Shown here: positions 26,668 to 34,987 of the stretch, one piece after another
Layout: every line of letters begins with the position of its first letter
Numbering within the stretch: the stretch's first letter is position 1
Source of the DNA: Pseudobdellovibrionaceae bacterium
GTDB taxonomy: Bacteria > Bdellovibrionota > Bdellovibrionia > Bdellovibrionales > Bdellovibrionaceae
Length of the DNA: 64,000 nt
Assembly (NCBI GenBank): GCA_016719575.1
Contig: JADJYV010000009.1
Coordinates: 1 to 64,000 of the forward strand
Direction of reading: 5' to 3'
Translations under genes and position numbers: made by a program
Notes under the pieces: generated by a model
Told to the model about the DNA's origin: nothing
The model's database searches: none
Seen by the model: the letters and a program-made list of their open reading frames with translations, nothing else

Positions 26668-27382
26668 GTGGTTGTACCTTGGGCATGTCTATCACCGCAG
26701 AGAATCAGTGGCAGAGCATCACTTCAACAATCGAATTTTTTTTATACGTTTTCCTTTGTCTCAGATTGCGAAACTTAAAAAGCCGTTATTTTCTTTGGAC
26801 CGTTGGAATGTGCTTAGCTTTTATCGCAAGGATCACGGAAATCGTGATGGCTCGGATCTGTGGTCTTGGGCGATTTCTAAGCTCGAGCAGGCGGGGATTC
26901 AAGAGCCAATCAGTGAAATTGAACTTCAAACGTTTCCGCGAGTTTTTGGTTTTGTGTTCAATCCAGTGAGCTTTTGGTTTTGCTACTCGGGCGCCGAGGT
27001 GGCTGCGGTCATTGCGGAGGTGAACAATACCTTTGGTGGCACCCATTCTTATGTCCTTGCAAAAGGCGACGAGATTCAGAAAAAGGTATTCCATGTTTCG
27101 CCGTTCTTTAAGGTGAATGGAGAATACAGGTTTTCCTTCACAAAGCAGGAAGACCGGTGTGCGGCTTCAATCAATTACTGGCGTGACCATAAGCCCCTGC
27201 TTGAGGCTCGTATCCACGGCAAGGCGACCGATTGGACAACAGTCAATCTTTTTTGGACATGGTTGAGTCATCCTTTGATGACATTCGCAGTGGTCTTTTT
27301 GATCCATTGGCATGCTTTGCTTTTGTACTTTAAAAAAGTACCTTTTTTCGGAAAGAACGGGACTGAGGAGGTTTTCAAATGA
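26660..27382 (+). CDS. DUF1365-family protein
   Basis: 240 residues. Typical opening Leu-Gly-His-Val-Tyr-His-Arg-Arg (about 6-13), then Phe-Tyr-Arg-Lys-Asp-His-Gly, Val-Phe-Asn-Pro-Val-Ser-Phe-Trp-Phe-Cys-Tyr and Val-Ser-Pro-Phe-Phe. The family is always found next to the FAD oxidoreductase and CFA-type methyltransferase of this cluster; a role in acyl-chain modification is inferred. Overlaps the upstream gene by 8 bases and the downstream gene by 4. Confidence 0.92.
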   Translation: MNKWLYLGHVYHRRESVAEHHFNNRIFFIRFPLSQIAKLKKPLFSLDRWNVLSFYRKDHGNRDGSDLWSWAISKLEQAGIQEPISEIELQTFPRVFGFVFNPVSFWFCYSGAEVAAVIAEVNNTFGGTHSYVLAKGDEIQKKVFHVSPFFKVNGEYRFSFTKQEDRCAASINYWRDHKPLLEARIHGKATDWTTVNLFWTWLSHPLMTFAVVFLIHWHALLLYFKKVPFFGKNGTEEVFK

Positions 27383-28599
27383 ACTCAACGACCATGATCA
27401 ATAGATTGAATGTGATCCCGAAACAATACGACTCGGATGGGTTGCAACTGATTCTAAATTCTTTACAACGAGTTCAATATGGAGTGATTGAGTTGAGTCT
27501 TCCCGGCGGCGAGACGTTGAGATTTGCGGGTGCGGATATCGGCCTCATTGCAAAATTTAAAGTTAATGACCTTCGAGTTTTTGATTTGATAATTGAAAGA
27601 AGTGATATTGGGTTCGGGGAAGCCTTTATCCAAGGGCTGTGGGAGACTGACAGTATTTCTAATGTGATCGAATTTGCTGTTCGTAATCGCGAGACATTGG
27701 CCGCAGCGATGATCGGGCAGTGGCATAAGATTTTACTCTATAAGTTTAAACACTTTTTTAATATGAACAGCAAAAAGGGATCAAGAAAGAATATCAAAGC
27801 TCACTATGATCTTGGGAATGCTTTTTATAGGCTTTGGCTGGATAAGACTATGACCTACTCATCAGCTTTTTGGGGAGATCAGCGAGGCCTTTCTCTGGCG
27901 GACGCTCAGCTTCAAAAATACGATCTGCTTTTGAGTCAGCTCAATGCGAAGCCCGGGGCCCATATTTTGGAAATCGGCTGTGGTTGGGGCGGCTTTGCTG
28001 AATTTGCTGCAAAAAAAGGAATGAAAGTTACGGGAATTACCATCTCCCAAGAGCAATTTGACTTTGCAACCGAACGTATTCGTCGCCAAGGTCTGCAACA
28101 CCTGGTGGAGATACAGTTTCTAGACTACAGAGATTTGCGTGGGCAATTTGATCATGTGATATCGATCGAGATGATCGAGGCCGTTGGCTCTGAGTTTTGG
28201 CCAGGGTACTTCAGAAAAATTAGAGAAGTCCTCAAAGAATCCGGCACGGCAGCCATTCAGAGTATTACAATCAAGGATTCTATTTATGAACAGTATCGCA
28301 AGGGCACAGATTTTATTCAACAATATGTCTTCCCCGGGGGGCTGTTGCCCTGTGAGCACGAATTGAAGAAAAACGTACGGGCGACCTTCGGCACCGACCC
28401 CCAGTTTACGCGCTTTGGTTTAGACTACGCCAGAACCCTCAGTGACTGGCAGGAGGAGTTTTTGCGCCAGACAGATTCGGTATCGAAGTTAGGCTATTCG
28501 AGTGAGTTTCGGCGCCTCTGGAGATTTTATCTTGGTTACTGCGAAGGCGCCTTTCGTGGGGGTCAAATTAATGTTGTGGCTATGAGTTTTGGGAAATAG
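27379..28599 (+). CDS. Cyclopropane-fatty-acyl-phospholipid synthase family methyltransferase
   Basis: 406 residues. SAM-binding motif Leu-Glu-Ile-Gly-Cys-Gly-Trp-Gly-Gly-Phe (about 195-204), the entry His-Tyr-Asp-Leu-Gly-Asn, Met-Thr-Tyr-Ser-Ser-Ala and Phe-Pro-Gly-Gly-Leu-Leu-Pro are all typical of CFA synthases, which methylate membrane acyl double bonds. In this neighbourhood it may act as the methylase of a modified-lipid pathway rather than a plain cyclopropane synthase. Its 3' end overlaps the convergent HPF-like gene by 20 bases. Confidence 0.93.
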   Translation: MNSTTMINRLNVIPKQYDSDGLQLILNSLQRVQYGVIELSLPGGETLRFAGADIGLIAKFKVNDLRVFDLIIERSDIGFGEAFIQGLWETDSISNVIEFAVRNRETLAAAMIGQWHKILLYKFKHFFNMNSKKGSRKNIKAHYDLGNAFYRLWLDKTMTYSSAFWGDQRGLSLADAQLQKYDLLLSQLNAKPGAHILEIGCGWGGFAEFAAKKGMKVTGITISQEQFDFATERIRRQGLQHLVEIQFLDYRDLRGQFDHVISIEMIEAVGSEFWPGYFRKIREVLKESGTAAIQSITIKDSIYEQYRKGTDFIQQYVFPGGLLPCEHELKKNVRATFGTDPQFTRFGLDYARTLSDWQEEFLRQTDSVSKLGYSSEFRRLWRFYLGYCEGAFRGGQINVVAMSFGK

Positions 28600-28948
28600 C
28601 GACAGCACGAGCAATTTGTCTAGCATTCTTTCTCTCTTTGACTCGGACACGGTCACCAAATCGATTTAGTTTTTCAAGCATGTGGTCAACGACTTCAGCC
28701 AAAGCCACATAGAGATTTGAGTCTGCCTTCTCGACTGTAATACCATTATACCTTCCCCTTGATATATGAAGCTTAACCTTGAAAAGGTCTGGACCAGCTT
28801 GCGTTGGGGAATTTTCCATTTCTAAAGTGACAAGCAGTTTGCTTTCACTCAAATCTGGAAACTTATCTGTTAATGGCTCGATTCTATCTTGTACTGATTT
28901 GCGAGCCATTTCGGATTTTTTTAAATTCTTAAATTTAATTTGAATCAT
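28580..28948 (-). CDS. HPF/RaiA-like ribosome hibernation factor
   Basis: 122 residues with the S30AE fold pattern: Met-Ile-Gln-Ile-Lys-Phe-Lys-Asn-Leu, Val-Thr-Leu-Glu-Met-Glu-Asn, Phe-Lys-Val-Lys-Leu-His-Ile, Asp-Leu (Ser-Asn-Leu-Tyr-Val-Ala-Leu-Ala-Glu-Val-Val-Asp-His) and a basic tail. HPF proteins bind the decoding and mRNA channel of 30S subunits and idle ribosomes. Third gene of an operon with a baeRF protein, supporting a translation-related role. Confidence 0.78.
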   Translation of the reverse strand: MIQIKFKNLKKSEMARKSVQDRIEPLTDKFPDLSESKLLVTLEMENSPTQAGPDLFKVKLHISRGRYNGITVEKADSNLYVALAEVVDHMLEKLNRFGDRVRVKERKNARQIARAVAISQNS

Positions 28949-29379
28949 ATAAAACTCCCTTCGGCTGTATGGATTAATTCATTCATCTTTTTGCACTGGG
29001 CGCCCTGGCAGGGGTTGGAGTCCTGTTTAATACACGCCACTTTTAAATTTTCCAAGTTAGCTAGTGCAGGTCGCTCTAGCCAAGGTTGAATGGCTAAGAG
29101 AGCCTGAGCTTTGCCCCAGCAATTAACGACTTGCAGCTTGGGAAGACCGTTTAGTTCGATCTTCAGGTTTTCAACATGAGCTTGAGCTCTTGGTGATTGA
29201 ATAGTCTGGGTTACAGATGATGCTACATAGTTGAGGGCTGAGATTCCAGCCCAAATCATCAGAGCTCCAGTTACTAGAAATCCTCCAATCCCAACCACAG
29301 CAATAATCTTAATCTTTTGCATGAGTTTGGGTTTTGCTTTTAGCTGATCTAAGAATTCAGAAAGTGTTTTGTGATTCAT
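28945..29379 (-). CDS. Membrane-anchored protein between baeRF and HPF genes
   Basis: 144 residues. A cytoplasmic basic N-terminus is followed by one transmembrane helix (about 26-50: Ile-Ala-Val-Val-Gly-Ile-Gly-Gly-Phe-Leu) and an outward domain with a C-terminal Cys cluster (Val-Ala-Cys-Ile-Lys-Gln-Asp-Ser-Asn-Pro-Cys-Gln-Gly-Ala-Gln-Cys). No family recognised. Overlaps both neighbours by four bases, so it is translationally coupled to the baeRF and HPF genes. Confidence 0.7.
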   Translation of the reverse strand: MNHKTLSEFLDQLKAKPKLMQKIKIIAVVGIGGFLVTGALMIWAGISALNYVASSVTQTIQSPRAQAHVENLKIELNGLPKLQVVNCWGKAQALLAIQPWLERPALANLENLKVACIKQDSNPCQGAQCKKMNELIHTAEGSFI

Positions 29380-30518
29380 CCAAACCTCTCTTGAAGAACT
29401 TCATGCCTATAGGAGGCTTCTGTTTTTTCTAATTCTTTATCGTCACCCTCCAAAATCGCCAGAACAGGACGTCCCTTGGGTATTTCGTTTTGTGAGGCAA
29501 CGATAACTTCACCCCCTTGGCTCAGAACCATTTGAGCTAAATCATCTAAGATGTCATCGTCTTCGTGGTCGAGGTCAAACGGATGAATAGAAAGTCCTCC
29601 AGATTTTTTGTCGATTTTTCCAAAAATACTAAGTTCATCAGAAACGATGAGCTTTCTGACTCGTCCCTGGACAACAGCCTTAGCAATTTGAAATATATTC
29701 TTTCGAGTTCGATTTCCCTCTTCCGCAAAGCGAAACTCCATCAAAGTCTTTTCTATTTCTGCTTTAGACTCTGCTTTTAAGATTCTTCTAATGGTTGAAC
29801 AAACATCACTGACATTATTTTTATTGAAAAGGTTTGCAACCGAAGTCTTAACTGCTTTCTTGTACTTGAGACTTCGATTTAGACTTACGACCAGTGATTT
29901 TTCTCCTGCCAAAAACAGTTTAGGTTCAGAGATTTTCGTGAGTTGTGAAATCCACTCATTTAACCAAACAAAAGTTTCGTCTTCTAATACCTTTCTTTTT
30001 CGAGCTTCCTTAAGGCTGGAATAATCACCCACTGAGTATTTATTCTTGAGTGAATCTGGATACAAAATTGAATCGACTAATTTAAGCGAATCCTGGCTTC
30101 CCAGATACAAATGAGCTGCGTCTTTCTCTAGGCCTAACAGTAAAAACTCCTGGTCTGTTTGAAGCCAGCGAAGGAGTGGTTTTATATGAAAACTAGTTGC
30201 GACCTGGCATGTTTGTTCAACATCAACTGGTACGTTGAGAACTCTGAAAGAATCTTGATTACGAAAGACTCCAATATTACCTTTCATTTGCTTAAAGATT
30301 CTTGCATCCATAAGCAGAGAGTCGAGTGGTTCTAAAAACCTATTCCGCTCTTCAACTGACATGACTGGATCCAGCCACTCATAGGCCTGATGGATCGTTT
30401 CTCGAAGCTGAGATTTCAAATCGACGAGATTACCTCGATTTACTAAGTAAGCAGTCAAATGAACACCATTTGCTGATTCAAGTAATGGTTTTAGGGTCAT
30501 CTTTTTAGAAACCAACAT
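29376..30518 (-). CDS. baeRF-family (bacterial archaeo-eukaryotic release factor-like) protein
   Basis: 380 residues from ATG 30518 (GGAGGA four bases upstream). The layout matches baeRF proteins, distant eRF1/Pelota relatives proposed to act in ribosome rescue: an N-terminal domain with Glu-Arg-Asn-Arg-Phe-Leu-Glu-Pro-Leu and Val-Phe-Arg-Asn, the Phe-His-Ile-Lys-Pro-Leu-Leu-Arg block (about 134), and a C-terminal eRF1-domain-3-like half ending Ala-Gln-Met-Val-Leu-Ser-Gln-Gly-Gly-Glu-Val-Ile. First gene of baeRF-membrane protein-HPF operon. Function in vivo not established for this family. Confidence 0.75.
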   Translation of the reverse strand: MLVSKKMTLKPLLESANGVHLTAYLVNRGNLVDLKSQLRETIHQAYEWLDPVMSVEERNRFLEPLDSLLMDARIFKQMKGNIGVFRNQDSFRVLNVPVDVEQTCQVATSFHIKPLLRWLQTDQEFLLLGLEKDAAHLYLGSQDSLKLVDSILYPDSLKNKYSVGDYSSLKEARKRKVLEDETFVWLNEWISQLTKISEPKLFLAGEKSLVVSLNRSLKYKKAVKTSVANLFNKNNVSDVCSTIRRILKAESKAEIEKTLMEFRFAEEGNRTRKNIFQIAKAVVQGRVRKLIVSDELSIFGKIDKKSGGLSIHPFDLDHEDDDILDDLAQMVLSQGGEVIVASQNEIPKGRPVLAILEGDDKELEKTEASYRHEVLQERFG

Positions 30519-30737
30519 AAGTCCTCCGAAGGTTTTAAGTGAGAGCATGATGCTTTCACTTAGTTTACTTTACGGAAAAACGTAAGATTGTTAAAATAGA
30601 TAAAGAATATCAATTGCACTGCTAAAAACTATACAACCAAGGGCTAGCTTAAAGCCCATTTATAGCGTTGCAGGTCTGCCCCTCAAAGAGCTTCGGGATC
30701 TTATCCTATTTTTTCACTGCAGTGCCGATAGAGTCGT

Positions 30738-31328
30738 TTACGGACCAGTGTTTTCCTTTTTTTGACTATATTGCTTTCGAAGTCTTGCAAGTCCAGCCCT
30801 GTAAGCCTCAGCATCTCCATAATCAAAGAATTTGTGATAATAGTTATGAGCGCCTCTGACTTTGCGCATGTGCTTTATGGGACACCAATATTGCTCAGTT
30901 CTGGCCGCAACTTCGCTTGCAAAAGAGACAACTCCATTGCCATAGGAGCAGTAAAGGCAATTGAATTTTTCGATCAGATTTAAGAACGGCAAATCCGCTC
31001 TATCAAACACCACGAAGTCGGATCGCTTGACTTTTGGAATTCCATAAATCGGAAAACAAATGGCTTGGTATGAAAAGACAAAAACATCTAACAGCAAAAA
31101 AGGGAGCCAGCCGAGATAAATAACCGGCGTACTCAGGATAACCAGAATTCTGGATTGTGATAAAAATCGTAAAATTCCAATTTTGTGACGATTTTGTTGA
31201 ACCAAAAAATTCTCAGCAAGCAGGACTTTTCGAGATTCAAACTCCTCACGCACATGCTTGTATTCCTTTTCTATCTCCTCTTGGAGTGAATTGATTTGTG
31301 CAATCAGGTCTTTTATTTTGGTATTCAT
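30738..31328 (-). CDS. Conserved-looking membrane protein with coiled coil and Cys pairs
   Basis: 196 residues: an N-terminal coiled coil (1-45), a hydrophobic hairpin (about 60-95), and a C-terminal domain with Cys-Leu-Tyr-Cys (CxxC) and a later Trp-Cys-Pro-Ile-Lys-His, a possible metal or redox site. It probably anchors to the membrane with the Cys domain in the cytoplasm. No characterised family recalled. Located upstream of, and on the same strand as, the baeRF operon. Confidence 0.7.
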   Translation of the reverse strand: MNTKIKDLIAQINSLQEEIEKEYKHVREEFESRKVLLAENFLVQQNRHKIGILRFLSQSRILVILSTPVIYLGWLPFLLLDVFVFSYQAICFPIYGIPKVKRSDFVVFDRADLPFLNLIEKFNCLYCSYGNGVVSFASEVAARTEQYWCPIKHMRKVRGAHNYYHKFFDYGDAEAYRAGLARLRKQYSQKKENTGP

Positions 31329-31639
31329 AAAACCGTCCTTACGGAATATATTTCTTTGGGCGTGTGACTAATCCGACTGGGCATCAAGGCATAAATGATT
31401 TTCAAATTTTCGAGGTAAAAATTTAGAATTTTGCTCAGGACTGAATTTGCAATTCCTTCTTTATTAGAGTGGCAGGTTCGACGAGGATCATCAATCATTT
31501 TTAGCCATTGCTTCTGAGCTACTTCTTTAGTTCGTTGGTTCGAAACCCCAAAAATTGGGGGGGGGTGACAGAACTGGACTGGACTGGAGTCAGCCGCGTG
31601 ATTACACTTTTCTCACAATAAAACAATAGAGGGGGTCAA
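31329..31639. other. Intergenic region with G9 run and hairpin
   Basis: About 310 bases between divergent genes. 31546-31560 holds CCCCAA-AAA-TTGGGG followed by more G (G9 in total, 31557-31565), a possible hairpin and a slippage-prone tract. GGTTCGAAACCCC just before it resembles a tRNA T-arm but no tRNA could be folded. Nothing else recognised. Confidence 0.5.
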
Positions 31640-31990
31640 ATGGATTTTGACGAGGCAATAAAAGCTCATTCCGCTTGGAAAATGAAATTATCAACCTACT
31701 TGAAGAAGCCCGATGGTTCTCTTAAGCCATCTGAAATTCAAGTGGACAACAAATGTCAGCTCGGGCAATGGATTTATGCTGAGGGTGCGCGTTTATCATC
31801 GTATCCAGAATATGCGACATTGAAATCTGAGCATGCAAGGTTTCACAAAGCGGCTGCTGAAGTTGTTAAAAAAGCTGACGCTGGTCAAGACACAAGTGAG
31901 GAAACGGCATTGGGAGCTAAAAGTGATTTTGCATCAGCATCATCGGCGGTGGTTGGGGCCATTATGGCAATTCGTAGAAAGGTCGGATAG
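31640..31990 (+). CDS. CZB-domain (chemoreceptor zinc-binding) protein
   Basis: 116 residues consisting of a single CZB domain: Ala-His-Ser-Ala-Trp-Lys near residue 10, Cys-Gln-Leu-Gly-Gln-Trp-Ile-Tyr (about 39) and His-Ala-Arg-Phe-His (about 66), supplying the conserved 3-His/Cys zinc site. CZB domains sense zinc or hypochlorous acid, usually fused to chemoreceptors or cyclases; here it is stand-alone. Partner unknown. Confidence 0.92.
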   Translation: MDFDEAIKAHSAWKMKLSTYLKKPDGSLKPSEIQVDNKCQLGQWIYAEGARLSSYPEYATLKSEHARFHKAAAEVVKKADAGQDTSEETALGAKSDFASASSAVVGAIMAIRRKVG

Positions 31991-32017
31991 TTAAAGCTCG
32001 TATCTCGAGGCTATAAG

Positions 32018-32890
32018 ATGCTCTTTTTTCTTGTCCCTGTGTTGCTCATTGGTATTGGATTCGCTTTAAGGTATTCAGTAAAAAGCTTTGGCCTGTCCAC
32101 TGCAGTTTGGGCCGGCCTGATGTTTTTTGCCGCACTCGGGTTGGGAAGTTGGGCGATCCTCCAATCCCGCTCTTCCACTGCCGGAATAGGTTTTTTGTTT
32201 CTTCCTTTTTTATCAATCGTTCCGGCGCTGGGGGGATTGATAATCGGCATCGGGCAAAAGAAGAGGAGCAACGGGCTCACTCTCGGTGGGGCCGTAATTG
32301 TTCTTCTGTCTTGCTCTTTCTACATCAAGTCTGGATTGGATTCTCGCGCTCTCAATGATCAGCGCGATGCTCAATACAAAGCTCAACTCGAACGACAAAG
32401 GCAAATCGCTCTCGAACTTAAGAAGTTGTTTTCAGATAATGTAGGCAAGGAAGATTCTGCCCTTTTTCAATATTATGAGGCTCATAAACCTGAAAGGGCC
32501 GTCGCTTTGGAATTATTGAAGACGCCCTTTGTCTCAAATGAACTGCTAGAAATCTTAGCGCAAAGCGAAGACCTGGGAGTCGTGCTATCGGTCGTACGAA
32601 ACCCAAATGTGACGGGCAAGATGTTAGAAAACATTTATGATCGAGCGCAATACAAGGACTACTACCACGCAGATTTGGCTAGAAATCCAAAGTCATCAAC
32701 CAAGTTGCTCGTTCAGGTAGCAAAGGGACACAACACATCTCTTCCTCAGGCGCTCATGGCGAACCCCAATTGTTCGTGCGAGGTGCTGGTTGCTTTGTCC
32801 GAAACAATTCGAACGGGTTACCTTTCTGACGAAAAAAAGTCTTCTTGGAAGGCTGCTATTGAAGAGAGAAAAAAAACTCTTTGCCGGTGA
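32018..32890 (+). CDS. Membrane protein with LRV-like repeats
   Basis: 290 residues. Three to four N-terminal membrane helices (1-100) are followed by a charged helix and a repeat region (about 160-280) with units such as Val-Val-Arg-Asn-Pro-Asn-Val, Leu-Ala-Arg-Asn-Pro-Lys-Ser and Leu-Met-Ala-Asn-Pro-Asn-Cys. These Asn-Pro units resemble leucine-rich variant repeats, a helical scaffold for protein contacts. Starts 27 bases after the CZB gene and may be cotranscribed. Confidence 0.7.
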   Translation: MLFFLVPVLLIGIGFALRYSVKSFGLSTAVWAGLMFFAALGLGSWAILQSRSSTAGIGFLFLPFLSIVPALGGLIIGIGQKKRSNGLTLGGAVIVLLSCSFYIKSGLDSRALNDQRDAQYKAQLERQRQIALELKKLFSDNVGKEDSALFQYYEAHKPERAVALELLKTPFVSNELLEILAQSEDLGVVLSVVRNPNVTGKMLENIYDRAQYKDYYHADLARNPKSSTKLLVQVAKGHNTSLPQALMANPNCSCEVLVALSETIRTGYLSDEKKSSWKAAIEERKKTLCR

Positions 32891-32971
32891 GAAAGAAGGG
32901 CAATGGACATCCTGCAAATACTCCTGCCCTTTTCCGGTTTTAAGCGGGGCGGCCATTTGAAAAAGAATTCG

Positions 32972-33928
32972 TCAGTGAGGATGAGCCAGACGAAAGCGCC
33001 GCAGTCCTGACTTTTTTGCCGCCAGTTGATTGTGGGCTCTGCAGAGGATTCGCAGGTTTTCTGCTCGGTGTTCTCCCCCTAATGCTAGAGGTTTTATGTG
33101 GTCCACCTCAAGTTGGAAATTGGCTTGGCATCTCCGTCCAGTGCGAGGGTCTTGATATTCGCACGCCTGGTGAGCCTTCGCTAGCAGATAGCGTTTTGTT
33201 TTTGCAGTGATCGCAGGCCGATAGCGAGTCCTTGGCGCCATTGATGGTTTTTTCGTAGCGGTGTTGCTTTGCGCTGTTTCTGAACATTCTGTTGTGGGGT
33301 TGTTATTGCCCTTGCCCATTCTGGATTGGTTGAACTTCTTTGCCAACTGGGTGATGACTTCTGACCAGCTTCCATCAGGACATTGGTGCGAGAGCAGATA
33401 CTGAGCTTGTTTCAAGGCTTCAAACTGCTCCCGGGTTAAAGTAAATTCTATTCGGATGGTGTCGTTTTTTTGGGGTTTTGTAATCTCATTTGCCTTCGCT
33501 GGCAGATCAAATTCAGTGGCTAAGATCTTTTCGCTCTCGAAGATGCTTTTGCTCTCCATGCTGACAAGGACTTCGGTGACTTTCTGCGAAGTCACCGCCG
33601 TGCCATTTTTGTTTTCTGCCTGAAGACACCTCTGCATCTGCGTGAGTTGCGAGAGATTGAGAACTCCGGATTCTATCTTAGCTGCCACCTCGGGATTGGT
33701 CTTTAACAAACGAGCCGCCTGAAGGCGCCGGTAGGCAGCCGATTCGCTGTAGTGCAGGGCTTTGACTAAATAAGAGAAAAGACTTTCGTAGCCCATTTTC
33801 AGATGCAAATCTCGAGAATCCACTTCGTTGATGTGAAGTAAAATAACATGGGTCAGTTTGCGTTCGCTGCGTGCAAGCTTTTCTAGCCTAAGATTGAGTT
33901 CTTCGTTTGAAATCTTTTTGAAATCCAT
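32972..33928 (-). CDS. HNH endonuclease (13E12/DUF222-like)
   Basis: 318 residues from ATG 33928, which has AGGAGAG at a good distance; an extension to 33991 lacks one. N-terminal helical region (Leu-Asn-Leu-Arg-Leu-Glu-Lys-Leu, Leu-His-Ile-Asn-Glu-Val, Tyr-Ser-Glu-Ser-Ala-Ala-Tyr-Arg-Arg-Leu) and a C-terminal HNH nuclease with Cys-Glu-Tyr ... Val-Asp-His-Ile-Lys-Pro-Leu-Ala and Leu-Arg-Ile-Leu-Cys-Arg-Ala-His-Asn. Genes of this kind occur in many copies in Bdellovibrio-type genomes. A second, deleted copy with the same flank lies at 10987-11300, inverted, suggesting mobility. Confidence 0.9.
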   Translation of the reverse strand: MDFKKISNEELNLRLEKLARSERKLTHVILLHINEVDSRDLHLKMGYESLFSYLVKALHYSESAAYRRLQAARLLKTNPEVAAKIESGVLNLSQLTQMQRCLQAENKNGTAVTSQKVTEVLVSMESKSIFESEKILATEFDLPAKANEITKPQKNDTIRIEFTLTREQFEALKQAQYLLSHQCPDGSWSEVITQLAKKFNQSRMGKGNNNPTTECSETAQSNTATKKPSMAPRTRYRPAITAKTKRYLLAKAHQACEYQDPRTGRRCQANFQLEVDHIKPLALGGEHRAENLRILCRAHNQLAAKKSGLRRFRLAHPH

Positions 33929-34075
33929 GACAACTCTCCTGCTTAAATTCCAGAGAAATATAGCACGGATTTTTGACGGTGATTTACGCACTTTTTCAGA
34001 GGAGAAAAGGGCTCTTGAGTCACTGCTAATTCAAGCTGTAAAGAGCTCGACTCGCTCACGGTAACGCGGGCCTTA

Positions 34076-34205
34076 GCTGCGCGACTCCGACCTCAATCTC
34101 AACGAGAAATCGCCCCAAGGAGGGTCCTGTGAGTCGTAAAAACACGCGCAAGAGAAAAATTCGCTTCAAAGTAAATTACTCAAAAATGCCGCGATGTTTA
34201 TTCGC
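34076..34205. repeat. Conserved HNH flank block, copy 2 (inverted versus 10987)
   Basis: Nearly identical to 10987-11114. It contains AAGGAGG and a GTG at 34129 opening a basic peptide frame (Ser-Arg-Lys-Asn-Thr-Arg-Lys-Arg-Lys-Ile-Arg-Phe-Lys) that is kept for about 27 codons in both copies and then diverges: a stop in copy 1, open to 34446 here. Either a small basic protein of the unit or a piece of an upstream gene. Confidence 0.7.
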
Positions 34206-34245
34206 TGGGAAGCTCAAACTTCGCCCTAAAATTGCTGTGAGCCTT

Positions 34246-34278
34246 CTTATTCACCCCGGATCAATCCGGAGAACCATA
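34246..34278. repeat. Repeat block with CCGGAT hairpin, copy 2
   Basis: About 32 bases matching 10754-10786 inverted, including the perfect hairpin CCGGAT/ATCCGG at 34256-34261 and 34264-34269. It could be the outer end or terminator of the HNH-associated unit. Confidence 0.65.
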
Positions 34279-34404
34279 CTCCTGAAGGACGATGACGCAG
34301 CCAAGTTCAATTTCAATGGAAATCCTATTCAATATTGCTCCAGAGAATTTGTGACTTTCTTAATGCCTGCATTTTACGCGAAGAGGACCTGTAAGAATTC
34401 GACG

Positions 34405-34421
34405 GACGACGCTTCGTCGTC
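34405..34421 (-). terminator. Hairpin after PilZ gene
   Basis: GACGACG and CGTCGTC pair perfectly around CTT, just downstream of the minus-strand PilZ gene. No T-run follows, so termination is plausible but not certain. Confidence 0.45.
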
Positions 34422-34429
34422 GAGCAAAA

Positions 34430-34702
34430 TCACTCTAAAAAGTTAAGGCCCATTTTCAAAAGGTCTTTCTCAATTTCTTTTACCCAAATCACTTTGGCTG
34501 ACATGGGCGCGAGATTACCAACTTTGGCCGTTAGCACTTGTTCGGGCACGATTTTTCTTTTTGTTTGTAATACGATGGCAGTTCCACTGAAGGACTCGTT
34601 CAAAATGATGGCAACTTCTTCAGCTTTGAAATTTTCAGAATTTGAACTGAATTGTAAAAGAGCAACGTCAAGTGGATCGGCTGTGAAGCGTGTAGATCTC
34701 AT
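34430..34702 (-). CDS. PilZ-like domain protein
   Basis: 90 residues with a beta-barrel pattern resembling PilZ: Ala-Glu-Glu-Val-Ala-Ile-Ile-Leu-Asn-Glu-Ser-Phe-Ser-Gly-Thr-Ala-Ile-Val (matching the NxSxxG loop, although the first Arg of RxxxR is not obvious) and a C-terminal Gly-Leu-Asn-Phe-Leu. PilZ domains bind cyclic di-GMP; binding here is uncertain because the arginine motif is weak. Confidence 0.6.
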   Translation of the reverse strand: MRSTRFTADPLDVALLQFSSNSENFKAEEVAIILNESFSGTAIVLQTKRKIVPEQVLTAKVGNLAPMSAKVIWVKEIEKDLLKMGLNFLE

Positions 34703-34987
34703 AGCGATAGCCTCCCCCCATTTTAGCTGGGATTCAGAAAACAGTTAACAGTAACTGGATGCCGGACTGTGATTGGCATCCCCTACATTCTCTCTGTAGT
34801 AACAAGGTTCGACAAGGGAAAAATTGGCAGCCCATAGCTTCTCGACTGGTCAAGACTTTCTTTGGCCCGCTCTGTGTGGGACCGCATCATAGTTTTAATT
34901 GATGTCCTCATCGACATTAATTATTGGACGTCAAATATTTAACGGCTTACCATTGCAAGCGAAATATCTGACCCTCAGGAGGAATCA

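Noticed and set aside
31535..31565. tRNA T-arm-like GGTTCGAAACCCC
   Set aside because: The stem does not pair and no cloverleaf exists around it; part of a CCCC/GGGG hairpin.
34129..34446. 105-codon frame with good ribosome binding site as a firm gene
   Set aside because: Only the first 27 or so codons are shared with the other copy, which then stops; the rest has no recognisable pattern. Reported as part of the repeat instead.
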